Shown here one piece after another: positions 36,811 to 45,729 of a stretch of 52,289 nt of DNA. Below the pieces are notes generated by a model that searched no databases, had not been told where the DNA came from, and worked only from the letters and a program-made list of their open reading frames with translations. A program made the translations under genes and the position numbers. The stretch spans positions 1 to 52,289 of the forward strand of contig JAKQYF010000006.1 in NCBI GenBank assembly GCA_023356535.1, in the 5' to 3' direction. This stretch comes from Trichodesmium sp. MAG_R03 (GTDB lineage Bacteria; Cyanobacteriota; Cyanobacteriia; Cyanobacteriales; Microcoleaceae). Numbering within the stretch: the stretch's first letter is position 1; the number at the start of each line of letters is the position of its first letter.

Positions 36811-37950
36811 TCAGCTATATCTGCCCTTGCCAATATAATTTAGTAACTTATGACTAATATCATTGATGGACAAAATATATTGAGCAGCACCAAGAGCAAT
36901 AGCTTCTTTAGGCATACCAAATATTATAGAACTAGCTTCATCTTGGGCAATTGTCAGGCCACCTGCTTGAGCGATCGCTTGCATTCCATCTGCTCCATCT
37001 CGACCCATTCCAGTTAGCAACACACCTGTAGCAGAGGAGCCATAAAAATTAGCCACTGAATTAAAGGTAACAGTAATTGAAGGGCGATGTCCGCCAATTA
37101 CTGGTGTTTTTGAGCAAACAAATTTACCTCTATTATTTAACTCTAAATGATGCCCTTCAGGTGGAAAATAAATCACCCCTGCTTGTGGCAATTCTCCTGA
37201 GATAGCAATTTTTACTGGTAGTTTACATTCAGAAGCTAACCAATTTATTAACCCAGTTAAAAATCCATAACTAATATGCTGAACACAAATTATAGGTATA
37301 GGAAAATTTGCAGGTAAATTATGAAGAATAGTCTTTAAAGCTTGAGGACCACCGGTAGAGGCTCCAATTGCTAAAAGTTTAATAATTTTTGAGGAGTCAT
37401 GATATTTAGGTCTAGTTTTAGAGGCAGAAACAATAGGAATATTTTTTAGCTGATTTTGTTTATTGAATATAAATAATTGTTGTCGATGTTCTTGGTTTAC
37501 CCTATTAAGATCCCAACGGTGCTGCGTAAAAACTTTAACTCCAGAAAGAATTTTAACCTTATTAATTAATTCCTGCTTAATTCCATCATAATTTGAAGTT
37601 AATTCAATTTTTGGTTTAGGAAAAACATCAACAGCTCCTGCCTCTAAAAGTTGAAAAACATTCTGGGTATTATGCTCTTGAACAGAACTACTAATAACTA
37701 AAATTGGTCGTGGACACTTGTACATAACCTCCCTAGTAAATTCTAATCCATTCATATATCTCATGTGTAAATCAGTACAAATTACATCTGGTTGTACTTG
37801 AGGAATTAATTTTAGCGCCTTTAAACCATCTTGAGCTGTGCCTACAACTTCAATTTCAGGACTTGTAGCAAAAATTCTTTTTAAAACTATTAAAGCTACT
37901 GGCGAATCATCAATAACTAATATCTTAATAACCTTTATTTTCTTTGTCAT
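36811..37950 (-). CDS. cheB: Chemotaxis response regulator protein-glutamate methylesterase CheB
   Basis: Removes methyl groups from glutamates of the chemoreceptor and deamidates glutamines, resetting it after adaptation. An N-terminal receiver domain (about 6-130) has VIDDSP and the phospho-acceptor Asp60 (ICTDLHM). After a linker, the methylesterase domain (about 188-375) has the catalytic triad Ser198 (IGASTGGPQ), His225 (VQHI) and Asp318 (GMGRDGADGM). The length of 379 residues is normal. It is the last gene of the minus-strand chemosensory cluster, 144 bases after cheA. CheB is rare in cyanobacterial chemosensory operons, which mostly lack methylation enzymes. Confidence 0.94.
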   Translation of the reverse strand: MTKKIKVIKILVIDDSPVALIVLKRIFATSPEIEVVGTAQDGLKALKLIPQVQPDVICTDLHMRYMNGLEFTREVMYKCPRPILVISSSVQEHNTQNVFQLLEAGAVDVFPKPKIELTSNYDGIKQELINKVKILSGVKVFTQHRWDLNRVNQEHRQQLFIFNKQNQLKNIPIVSASKTRPKYHDSSKIIKLLAIGASTGGPQALKTILHNLPANFPIPIICVQHISYGFLTGLINWLASECKLPVKIAISGELPQAGVIYFPPEGHHLELNNRGKFVCSKTPVIGGHRPSITVTFNSVANFYGSSATGVLLTGMGRDGADGMQAIAQAGGLTIAQDEASSIIFGMPKEAIALGAAQYILSINDISHKLLNYIGKGRYS

Positions 37951-38094
37951 TTTCAGAATAATTATTTATAGTACAATACAGTGCAGTTAAAAATTTTTTT
38001 TACAGTTATGTAGTCTGAAAACCCTATATAATGGTTCCATATCATAGAATTTTTCATCTTGTATGAACCGTATTGGGCTATAAAGGTTTTATTA

Positions 38095-40554
38095 TTAAAC
38101 CAATCTTTTTAAAGTTTCTAAAAGAACTTTTTGATTAAAACCATCTTTAGTAATGTAAGCATTAGCTCCCACTTCTGCACCTTTTTGTTTATCTTCATTT
38201 GAGGCTAAAGATGTTACTAAAATAATCGGTAATTCACTATAATTTTTATTTTCCCTAATTTTAACTGTTAAACTTAAACCATCCATATTAGGCATTTGTA
38301 TATCAGAAACCACTGCATCAAAGGAACAAGTATGTAGTTTATTAAAAGCATCCAATCCATCAACAGCAGTAATAACTTCATAACCAGCCTTTTCAAGAAT
38401 TCTCTTTTCTTGGGTTCTGGTAGAAATAGAATCTTCTACTAACAATATTAAAGATTTTTTATTAACTGTTTCAACCTCTTGATTATTTGATTGTTCAATC
38501 ACATGGTAACTTGGCATAGATGTAGATAATTTTTGCGCTGACCTAAGCAAATCTTGAGGATTTAAAACCATGCAAACATCACCCGTGCCAATAATAGTTG
38601 CACCAGCAATATTTCTCACCCGTTTCAATAATTTACTGTGTGGTTTAAGCACAACATCTTGTTCATCAATTAAGGCATCAATAAACAAACCTAATTTCTC
38701 ACTTCCTACATTTAAAATAATACAAGGAATTTCCTGTTTATCAGTGATTTCTTCCTGATGAGTAACTGAAATTTCGAGCAAATCTGCTAATCGAGTAACT
38801 GATATTGGCTCATTATCAAAAATAATAGTATCCCTACCTTCAATAGTAAAAATTGATGCTATAGACACCATTAAACTTGTCTGAACATATTCAACTGGTA
38901 AAGCATAATAAGTATTTTCAATGGCTACAATTAATACATTTATTGTAGCGAGAGAAGTGCTTAATACAACTCTAATCAAACAGCCTTTTTTGTGTTGAGA
39001 TTCTATTGAAATATTTCCTTTCAGTTCTTCTACATTTGTCTTAACTACATCTAAACCTATACCTCTACCAGAAACTTCAGTAACAAATTTTTTTGTCGAA
39101 AATCCAGGAGTAAAAATTAAGGATTGAATTTGTGTTTCTGTCATATAAGATAATTCTGCTTCAGTGCAAATACCCTGTTTTATTGCTGTTTTTTTGATTT
39201 CCTCAGTATCTAGCCCTCGGCCATCATCTATAACTTCAATTATGACATTAGTGTTAGTATTATGTGCTCTTAATTTGATTGTAGCAACTTCTGGTTTACC
39301 CAATTTTTTGCGTTCTCCAGGTGTTTCAATACCATGATCTACAGCATTACGAATTATGTGCATTAAAGGATCTTTCATCTGTTCAATAATCCGCTTATCT
39401 GCTTTAGTAGAGCTACCTTGAATTATTAGTTCTACTTGTTTACTTTCTTGCCTTGCTAAATCTCTAACAATGCGAGTAAACATATTAAAAATAGTAGATA
39501 AAGGTAGCATTAGCAGGGTGCGAACTCCCCTTTCTATGTCATTACTAATTAAGTCAAGTTTAGCCAAGTCTTCATGGATATAATTTCTGAGATTATTAAT
39601 TAATACCCCTAGCTTTTCTAGCTGTTCTTCGCCTCGATGATGATAGCTTTGTAATTGTTTGATGAAATAATCACTAAGAGTATTGCTATTACTAACATTT
39701 ATATCATGGATAACAAAGCGATTGTTAAATATATCTCGGCTCCAATCTTCCCACAAATTTGTGATTTCTTCAATTTCTGCTAGTCGGTGAATAAGTCTAA
39801 TTTTAGTTACTGTTAATTCTCCAGCTTGGGTCATCAAAAAATCTAGATTACGAGTAGGTACCCGGACTGTTTCAATATGATAAGAGGTTGATGAAGTATG
39901 GGAAGATTCAATGATTACACTACTTTCATTTAACTCGCTTTTAGTGAGGGATGAAGTCAATTGAGAAGTTGGTTTTTCTATATTGCTAGTAGTGAGTTCA
40001 TCAATGTTATTTGCTAGAGTATTTTCTGCTGTTCCTTCTAATTCTGCATCTGGGAATGATGAATTATTTTTATTAACTTTTTTTTCTTCTATTTTTTCTG
40101 ATATAGGAGTATAAATAGTAGTAGTTTTTTGAGGTATTAAATGTGTTTGATTTTCCTCTTTTGATTGAGTATCCATATTTTTACTACCCATCAAATTTGC
40201 TAGTATATAAATAGTATTTATACCTGATTTTTCTCCGGTGACTGCTTCTTGTACAAGTTTACGAAGAGCATCTAATCCAATTGACAGGCGATCGCTTATT
40301 TCTGGAGATATAACTTTTCCTCCTCGTTTAATTTCTTCTAACAAATGTTCTACTTGATGAGCAATTTGCGATAAATCTTTAAGTCCTAACATTCCAGCAT
40401 CACCTTTTAAACTGTGAGTTTCTCGTAATAATTCTTCTAACTTCTCTAAGTCGTCTGGATGTTTTTCTAAACATAAAAAACCTTCATCAAGTTTTTGAAG
40501 ATGTTCTTCACTTGTCGTTTGAAATACTTCCCGAAGTTCAGTATCTTTTATCAT
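38095..40554 (-). CDS. cheA: Hybrid chemotaxis histidine kinase CheA with C-terminal receiver
   Basis: The kinase core of the chemosensory array. The N-terminal Hpt domain carries the phospho-acceptor His47 in ETHSLKGDAGML. A long Ser/Thr/Glu-rich linker (about 125-230) replaces a clear P2 domain. The dimerisation region follows (about 235-355), then the ATP-binding domain (about 360-535) with HIIRNAVDHGIETPGER, VIDDGRGLDTEEI, FTPGFSTKK and GRGIGLDVV. A CheW-like regulatory domain covers about 540-680. The final domain is a receiver (about 698-819) with VEDSIS, the acceptor Asp in VVSDIQMPNMDG, and a Lys in YITKDGF. CheA-receiver fusions are the common cyanobacterial form. Start ATG 40554. 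It sits between the MCP gene and cheB. Confidence 0.95.
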   Translation of the reverse strand: MIKDTELREVFQTTSEEHLQKLDEGFLCLEKHPDDLEKLEELLRETHSLKGDAGMLGLKDLSQIAHQVEHLLEEIKRGGKVISPEISDRLSIGLDALRKLVQEAVTGEKSGINTIYILANLMGSKNMDTQSKEENQTHLIPQKTTTIYTPISEKIEEKKVNKNNSSFPDAELEGTAENTLANNIDELTTSNIEKPTSQLTSSLTKSELNESSVIIESSHTSSTSYHIETVRVPTRNLDFLMTQAGELTVTKIRLIHRLAEIEEITNLWEDWSRDIFNNRFVIHDINVSNSNTLSDYFIKQLQSYHHRGEEQLEKLGVLINNLRNYIHEDLAKLDLISNDIERGVRTLLMLPLSTIFNMFTRIVRDLARQESKQVELIIQGSSTKADKRIIEQMKDPLMHIIRNAVDHGIETPGERKKLGKPEVATIKLRAHNTNTNVIIEVIDDGRGLDTEEIKKTAIKQGICTEAELSYMTETQIQSLIFTPGFSTKKFVTEVSGRGIGLDVVKTNVEELKGNISIESQHKKGCLIRVVLSTSLATINVLIVAIENTYYALPVEYVQTSLMVSIASIFTIEGRDTIIFDNEPISVTRLADLLEISVTHQEEITDKQEIPCIILNVGSEKLGLFIDALIDEQDVVLKPHSKLLKRVRNIAGATIIGTGDVCMVLNPQDLLRSAQKLSTSMPSYHVIEQSNNQEVETVNKKSLILLVEDSISTRTQEKRILEKAGYEVITAVDGLDAFNKLHTCSFDAVVSDIQMPNMDGLSLTVKIRENKNYSELPIILVTSLASNEDKQKGAEVGANAYITKDGFNQKVLLETLKRLV

Positions 40555-40742
40555 AATTTATTCCTTCAGCAATTTGACTTTTTTCAACTTCTCAAATAGA
40601 CTATTAATCATAATATCTTTACAGTAAAAATCAGGTGTTGTTTTTTGATTTTACCAACAAAGACGAAAAAACTCCGGTTTCTGGGTTCCCCTGTGTAAAT
40701 CCTATTTTAGCTCAGAATTTTGAGTTTTACCTATTCGTTAAA

Positions 40743-42191
40743 TTAAATTTCACCATTTAATTTCATAGCTGTTTCACTCAGTTTTTTTGTCCCAATTTTT
40801 GTCTGAGAAATACCTGTTTGGGTTTGTTGAGCAGCATTTTGAAGAGCATTAATAGCTTCAAATACTTGTTTAATAGCTCCAGCTTGTTGTTCAACTATTA
40901 AAGCAATTTGTTGACTACTCAATGCACCTTCATTTGCTGCGTTCTGTACACTACCAAATATCTTTACCATTTCCCTGGCAAGGTTTTCACTTTCAACAAC
41001 AGCTTTGGTTCCTTCCTGGGTAACTTTTACTGTCGATTTAATGCTATTCTTTATATCAACAATTAAAGCATCTATTTTCTCAACGGACTGTTTACTTTGG
41101 TCTGCAAGTTTACGAATTTCACTAGCAACAACTCCAAAACCTTTACCATTCTCTCCTGCTCTTACTGCCTCCACAGTCGCATTCAAGGCCAACATATTAG
41201 TCTGGTTAGCCAAATTACTGACTAGGTTTGTAATGTCACCGATCTTTTCAGTTTGCTCACTTAATCTATTGCTTTGTTGAGCGATCGCTTCTACTGTATT
41301 TTTTAGTAAGCTCATTTTCTCTAGTGACTGATCCACAGCATTAATACCAACAGAAGCTAAATTGAGTGTATTTTTTGCTCCTGATACTGCTGATGCTGCT
41401 TGGTCTGCTGTATTTTGTGAGGAAACATTTAACTCCTCTATAGTAGTATTAGTTTCAGTTACTGCTACAGTTTGTCTTTCTGTCATTCTTTCCTGTTGTT
41501 CTGTAGCAATAGCAATTTCATTTAAAGTATTTGTAATGGTTAAAGTTATATCTTTCAGAGTTTTATTAATAGAATTACTAAAAAACAAATCAAAAGAAGA
41601 GGCAATAATTGCTGCACTAATTAATAATAAGCCAAATAGTACCAGGGTTTGTTGATAAATTTTACTTGCTTTTTTCCTTTCATTTGCGGCTTCCAAAAAT
41701 TGTAAAGAAATGAGTTCCTTGATTTTTTCTGTTAAAGGATCAATGGCTTCATAGAAATTTATGGGAAAGGTATTTATATTAGACTTATTTTCTGTTGATA
41801 ATATTCCCTGTAGTTCCTGAATTTTTATATTTACAGGTTCTAATAAATTTTCTATTTCTTCAACAAGCTGTTTTTCTTCTGGAGTCAATAAGCTTTCTTT
41901 ATAAGCAAACCAATTCTTTTTTATCCTACTCATAGCTGCATTGATAGATGCTAAAGCAGCTTGTGGTGTAATAGTTCTTTTCTCCACTTTATTAGTAGCA
42001 TCAATAATAGAAATTCCATAACCATCTAAAACTATTTTGAGTTGTGCTAAGGGAATAACTCTCTCATCATATATAGCCTGAATTTGTCTATCTATCCGGG
42101 AAAATGAATAGATAGAATAAGCTGCTATACATGATAAAATCAAACTGGGAATTACAAAAAAACCATAGTAAATTTTTTTTGTTAATTTCAT
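40743..42191 (-). CDS. Methyl-accepting chemotaxis protein
   Basis: Chemoreceptor of 482 residues. One membrane helix lies at about 9-29 and a second at about 182-203 ([22 protein letters not shown]). Between them is a four-helix-bundle-like sensor domain (about 33-180), presumably extracytoplasmic. No HAMP domain is obvious. The cytoplasmic part ends in the signalling hairpin with [20 protein letters not shown] followed by [20 protein letters not shown], which binds CheA and CheW. Gln/Glu-rich helices flanking the tip are candidate methylation sites for the CheR and CheB encoded in the same cluster. The ligand is unknown. Start ATG 42191. Confidence 0.93.
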   Translation of the reverse strand: MKLTKKIYYGFFVIPSLILSCIAAYSIYSFSRIDRQIQAIYDERVIPLAQLKIVLDGYGISIIDATNKVEKRTITPQAALASINAAMSRIKKNWFAYKESLLTPEEKQLVEEIENLLEPVNIKIQELQGILSTENKSNINTFPINFYEAIDPLTEKIKELISLQFLEAANERKKASKIYQQTLVLFGLLLISAAIIASSFDLFFSNSINKTLKDITLTITNTLNEIAIATEQQERMTERQTVAVTETNTTIEELNVSSQNTADQAASAVSGAKNTLNLASVGINAVDQSLEKMSLLKNTVEAIAQQSNRLSEQTEKIGDITNLVSNLANQTNMLALNATVEAVRAGENGKGFGVVASEIRKLADQSKQSVEKIDALIVDIKNSIKSTVKVTQEGTKAVVESENLAREMVKIFGSVQNAANEGALSSQQIALIVEQQAGAIKQVFEAINALQNAAQQTQTGISQTKIGTKKLSETAMKLNGEI

Positions 42192-42246
42192 TTTAATTGC
42201 CTAATTATGCGAACATATCTTAACTTTTTCTAACCTGCCTATTATA

Positions 42247-42400
42247 CTATAGCAATCCTAGTTTATTTGCGTCAAAAATATTGCCACTTATTGAGAATAG
42301 AGAATAGGCAATGGGTAAAAGCTTCGTAATTTATTTCTACTTTTTGAATTTTGACAAACTATTTGGGATTGCTATATAGCAATCCTATTTTATTTGTGTC
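42247..42400. repeat. TATAGCAATCC inverted and direct repeat
   Basis: CTATAGCAATCCTAGTTTAT at 42247 is repeated as TATAGCAATCCTATTTTATT at 42374. Between them GGGATTGCTATAT is the inverse, forming a palindrome with the second copy. Related words occur near 1188, 11455 and 28335, so this is a dispersed repeat end. Confidence 0.6.
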
Positions 42401-42475
42401 TAAAATTGTACCAATTTTTGGTAATAGAAAATAAGCAATTAGTAGGCAAGAGTTATTGCCTACTCCATAAAACTA

Positions 42476-43516
42476 TTAAACTTCTTCTTCTACAATTAAA
42501 CCTTTATATGTAATAATTTTCTGGAGATCTATAATACTCATCATCTTTTCTCGATAAATAGCAGTTCCTAATAAATATTCATTGTCAGCTTTAGAATTAT
42601 TAATCGCACTAGGAATTGACTTAATATCTAAAGGATTAAGATACATAATATCCAATACTTCATCTACCCTAATACCAGCTATTAAATCATCTACCTTAAA
42701 GATTAAGGCTTGATTGTTCGTACTTGTTGTTGAGAGAATTGGCATATTTAAAACACCTCGAATATCCAATAAAGTTACAATTTCACCCCGTAAATTTATA
42801 TTCCCAAAAATATGTTCAGGAGTACAAGGAATAGGAGTATATTTGTGAATATAAGTAAACTCTTGTACTACCCCTAAATTTATCGCAAAATATTCTTCAT
42901 TTAAACCAATTACTGCTAGAGGAATTAAGTTACTAAAATCTTGACTTTGAATTTCTAATCTCAAGTTTTTTGCCCGTTCTTGGAAGATAGCTCTTTCTTT
43001 TGGAGTAGCATTAGGACAAAATTTTAATAAAGCATCTATATTATCCTGATTATTTACAGAAAATTCGGCTACTTCTTTCATGTATCTAATAAGATTATTA
43101 CTAGATAATAAAGTAATTATTTTTTCTTCTAACTTAGCCAAACCTGTAGCCAAGTGGAATTGATAATTTCTATTACTTCCTCGATCAGATAATTCTTCTT
43201 GACTATATATTTCTGTTGTCGGAATTTGTTTGACTTCATAAACTTGATTGACAATAATGCCCATAGTAAATTCCTGGGACTCTATCACCACTAGATTATC
43301 TGTCAAATAATATTTTTGCTGCTGATAACCGAAACGGAGATTTAGATCCATTACAGGCAATAAATTTCCTCTAAAATTAATTACACCAATAATAGGGTCT
43401 GGAATTTCCGTAATCATCGTTACTTCTGGCAGTAAAAATATTTCTCTAACTGATAGTGTTTCTATTCCATAAAAACAGTTATTATGTAAAAATATCAAAT
43501 ATGATTTATCTTTCAT
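42476..43516 (-). CDS. cheW: CheW-like coupling protein with two CheW domains
   Basis: Adaptor linking receptor to CheA. The 346-residue protein holds two CheW domains. The first spans about 1-145, with IPDPIIGVINFRGNLLPVMDLNLRFG. The second spans about 195-340, with IPCTPEHIFGNINLRGEIVTLLDIRGVL. Each contains the usual NFRG/NLRG turn. Tandem CheW proteins may bridge array components. I chose ATG 43516 (MKDKSYLIFLHNNCFYGI); a TTG nine codons upstream is possible. It lies 103 bases after cheR and 284 before the MCP gene on the same strand, consistent with one operon, though the repeat at 42247-42400 separates it from the MCP gene. Confidence 0.92.
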   Translation of the reverse strand: MKDKSYLIFLHNNCFYGIETLSVREIFLLPEVTMITEIPDPIIGVINFRGNLLPVMDLNLRFGYQQQKYYLTDNLVVIESQEFTMGIIVNQVYEVKQIPTTEIYSQEELSDRGSNRNYQFHLATGLAKLEEKIITLLSSNNLIRYMKEVAEFSVNNQDNIDALLKFCPNATPKERAIFQERAKNLRLEIQSQDFSNLIPLAVIGLNEEYFAINLGVVQEFTYIHKYTPIPCTPEHIFGNINLRGEIVTLLDIRGVLNMPILSTTSTNNQALIFKVDDLIAGIRVDEVLDIMYLNPLDIKSIPSAINNSKADNEYLLGTAIYREKMMSIIDLQKIITYKGLIVEEEV

Positions 43517-43619
43517 ATTCGTTTTCTTAAGCTTAGGTAGCAATTGGGTTGATAGAAGAAATTTTATAATTAAAATAATTAGGGTAATAAACCCGGTTTG
43601 TTGTTTGGGTGTGGTATTC

Positions 43620-45173
43620 TCAAACAGCTTCTAAATACTTGATTAATTCAGAAACTTTGATTCCTCCTTTATATTCTATAATATCATTATCAGGTAACTT
43701 TTTCAGGAGTTCTAAAGCTACATTTTTCATTTTTTCTCCCCGGGTCATATTTTTTTCTGCTGCATATAATAAACCAAGTTCTATATAAGCAGGTATTTCT
43801 TGTGGGTCAAGGTAAATTATCCGCTTTAAAAAACTTTTTGCTTCTTCTATATTCCCTTGTTCTTCTGCTATATTAACCAACAAATAATAAGGCTCTAATG
43901 AAGCAGTATTTATTGCTATTGCTTGATTACAATAAACAATAGCACGCTCATACTTACCTAAATTTGCATAGGATTGAGCGAGCAACTTATAAACCATAAA
44001 ATTTTTGGTATTTAGACTCAAAAATTCTTCTGCTTTTTTAATCATTTCGGTATAAGCTTTAGCTGCAAATAATCCTACTATTTCTAACAACAAATTTTCG
44101 GATTTACTAGGTTTAATGTTACTCTTTTTTTTACTAGTTTTTATAGCTATTTCATTGTTTTTCTTTTGATTATTTTTTGCGTTTAAATTAAATAATTCTT
44201 GTTTTTTTATATCATGAAAAAAACAAGAATTAGTAGATATTTTGCTTTCATAAATTAAATTAATCAATGAAGATCGCCAACTTTTATTTATAGATATTGT
44301 CTTTTCTGTCAGTATGGGTAAATTTTCAACCCGATCATTTTCAGATTGCTCATCTTTATCACGGTAATAAACAAAAGATTCTGGGAAAACTTTAACCTTA
44401 AATTGACCTAGTTTTTGACCATATAATTCAGCATGACCTGTCATGAAATACCCATTCTTTAGGAGAGAATTATAAAATTTTTGTATCACTAATGAAATAT
44501 ACTTAGCTTCAAAATAGATAAATACATTGCGACATAAAATTAAATCAGTATTACTAGGAAAATGATCTTGAACTAAATTTATATTGCTAAACTTGACTAT
44601 TTTTTTTATTTGTTCGTTAACTTCCCATTCTCCCTGAAGCTCATAAAAATATTTCTTTTGTATTTGGTGATTTATCAAACGAAATGACCAATTACTATAA
44701 ACACCTTTTTTGGCTTTTGTCAGTGCTATTTCATTAATATCTGTTCCTAAAATTAAAATATTCCATTCTTGCCAGTTAGGAATTAATTCTTGAACCATAA
44801 TTGCTAAAGAATAAGCTTCTTCACCCGTAGAACAACCAGCACTCCAAATGTTTATTTTTTTTTCATTAGAAATTATTTTAGACTTAATAATTTCTGGTAG
44901 AATAAGATTTTTGAGTAGTCCCAACTGTTCCTGGTCTCGAAAGAAATAAGTTTCATTTACAGTTAACAATACTATGAACTTTTCCCATTCATCTTTGCTT
45001 GTGTAATTTTGATTGGCTAAAAATTGATAATATTGTTCTGGAGAAGAATATTTTAGTGATTTTATCCGCACAGATATTTTACTGCACAAACTGCAATAAT
45101 CTTGCTCTCGAATATACAGACCTACATAATTAGCAATTAATTGAATAAATTTTTGTAATAGAGTAGGATTCAT
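43620..45173 (-). CDS. cheR: Chemotaxis methyltransferase CheR with C-terminal TPR domain
   Basis: Transfers methyl groups from SAM to receptor glutamates. The N-terminal CheR all-alpha domain (about 1-80) precedes the catalytic domain with TVNETYFFRD, the SAM motif NIWSAGCSTGEEAYSLAI, ILGTDINEIAL and LILCRNVFIYF. After a low-complexity Lys/Asn/Ser-rich linker (about 285-355), a TPR region (about 365-500) holds three or four repeats (KLLAQSYANLGKYERAIVYCNQAI, GNIEEAKSFLKRIIYLDPQ). CheR-TPR proteins occur in other complex chemosensory systems, where the TPR part mediates protein contacts. It is first in the minus-strand cluster (cheR, cheW, MCP, cheA, cheB), so the promoter should lie upstream of 45173. 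Confidence 0.94.
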   Translation of the reverse strand: MNPTLLQKFIQLIANYVGLYIREQDYCSLCSKISVRIKSLKYSSPEQYYQFLANQNYTSKDEWEKFIVLLTVNETYFFRDQEQLGLLKNLILPEIIKSKIISNEKKINIWSAGCSTGEEAYSLAIMVQELIPNWQEWNILILGTDINEIALTKAKKGVYSNWSFRLINHQIQKKYFYELQGEWEVNEQIKKIVKFSNINLVQDHFPSNTDLILCRNVFIYFEAKYISLVIQKFYNSLLKNGYFMTGHAELYGQKLGQFKVKVFPESFVYYRDKDEQSENDRVENLPILTEKTISINKSWRSSLINLIYESKISTNSCFFHDIKKQELFNLNAKNNQKKNNEIAIKTSKKKSNIKPSKSENLLLEIVGLFAAKAYTEMIKKAEEFLSLNTKNFMVYKLLAQSYANLGKYERAIVYCNQAIAINTASLEPYYLLVNIAEEQGNIEEAKSFLKRIIYLDPQEIPAYIELGLLYAAEKNMTRGEKMKNVALELLKKLPDNDIIEYKGGIKVSELIKYLEAV

Positions 45174-45729
45174 CTTGTATAGAGTTAATTCCTAGAGAAT
45201 AAGGAACACTGTAGCAACTAAATACTTAAGTATAGCCTACATTGTGCACCACAAAAATACTACAAAAGTATTTTTAATCAAGAAAGTCTATTACAGTCTC
45301 TGTTATTAGTAATAACTATCAATTTTTATGTAAGATGTATTTTTACTTATACCATTTCTCCATGAAGTTGGGCTTAATAAAAGATAACAACTATCAGTAA
45401 AATACTTGTATCGGCAAGAATTATTAAGTGCATTGTTACAGAAAAATGGTATAACAAACTTCATAGTTATTATTAGGCAAGGCTTGTAACACTATTTCTC
45501 CAAAAATCTACCAAACTTTTATTCATACTTGCAAGCATTAAAAAAATGATAATTCATTCTGGGACGCTGCATGCAACGTCCCTACTTTGTCGTCTGCCCA
45601 TCATGAAAAGCCCTGTAGGCAGACAGAACTACTTAAATTCTACCTTCTAGCCTTTTCTTCCCTTCTGCATAAGTACTTTGGTGCCCTTTGCTTTCCTTCC
45701 ACTAAAGTATAAGTATTTAACCAGACTGC
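45174..45729. other. Spacer between cheR and the Ycf45-like gene
   Basis: No gene. ATACCATTT at 45349 and AAATGGTAT at 45444 form an inverted pair around about 85 bases, in the style of the element at 28717-28809. GGGACGCTGCATGCAACGTCCC at 45561 is a near-perfect palindrome related to that at 26046. The cheR-cluster promoter is expected in the right-hand part of the cheR leader but is not identifiable by eye. Confidence 0.5.
45349..45452. repeat. Inverted-repeat element with ATACCATTT ends
   Basis: Nine-base perfect inverted ends flank non-coding DNA upstream of cheR. ATACCAAT-ended relatives lie at 28717-28809. Confidence 0.45.
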
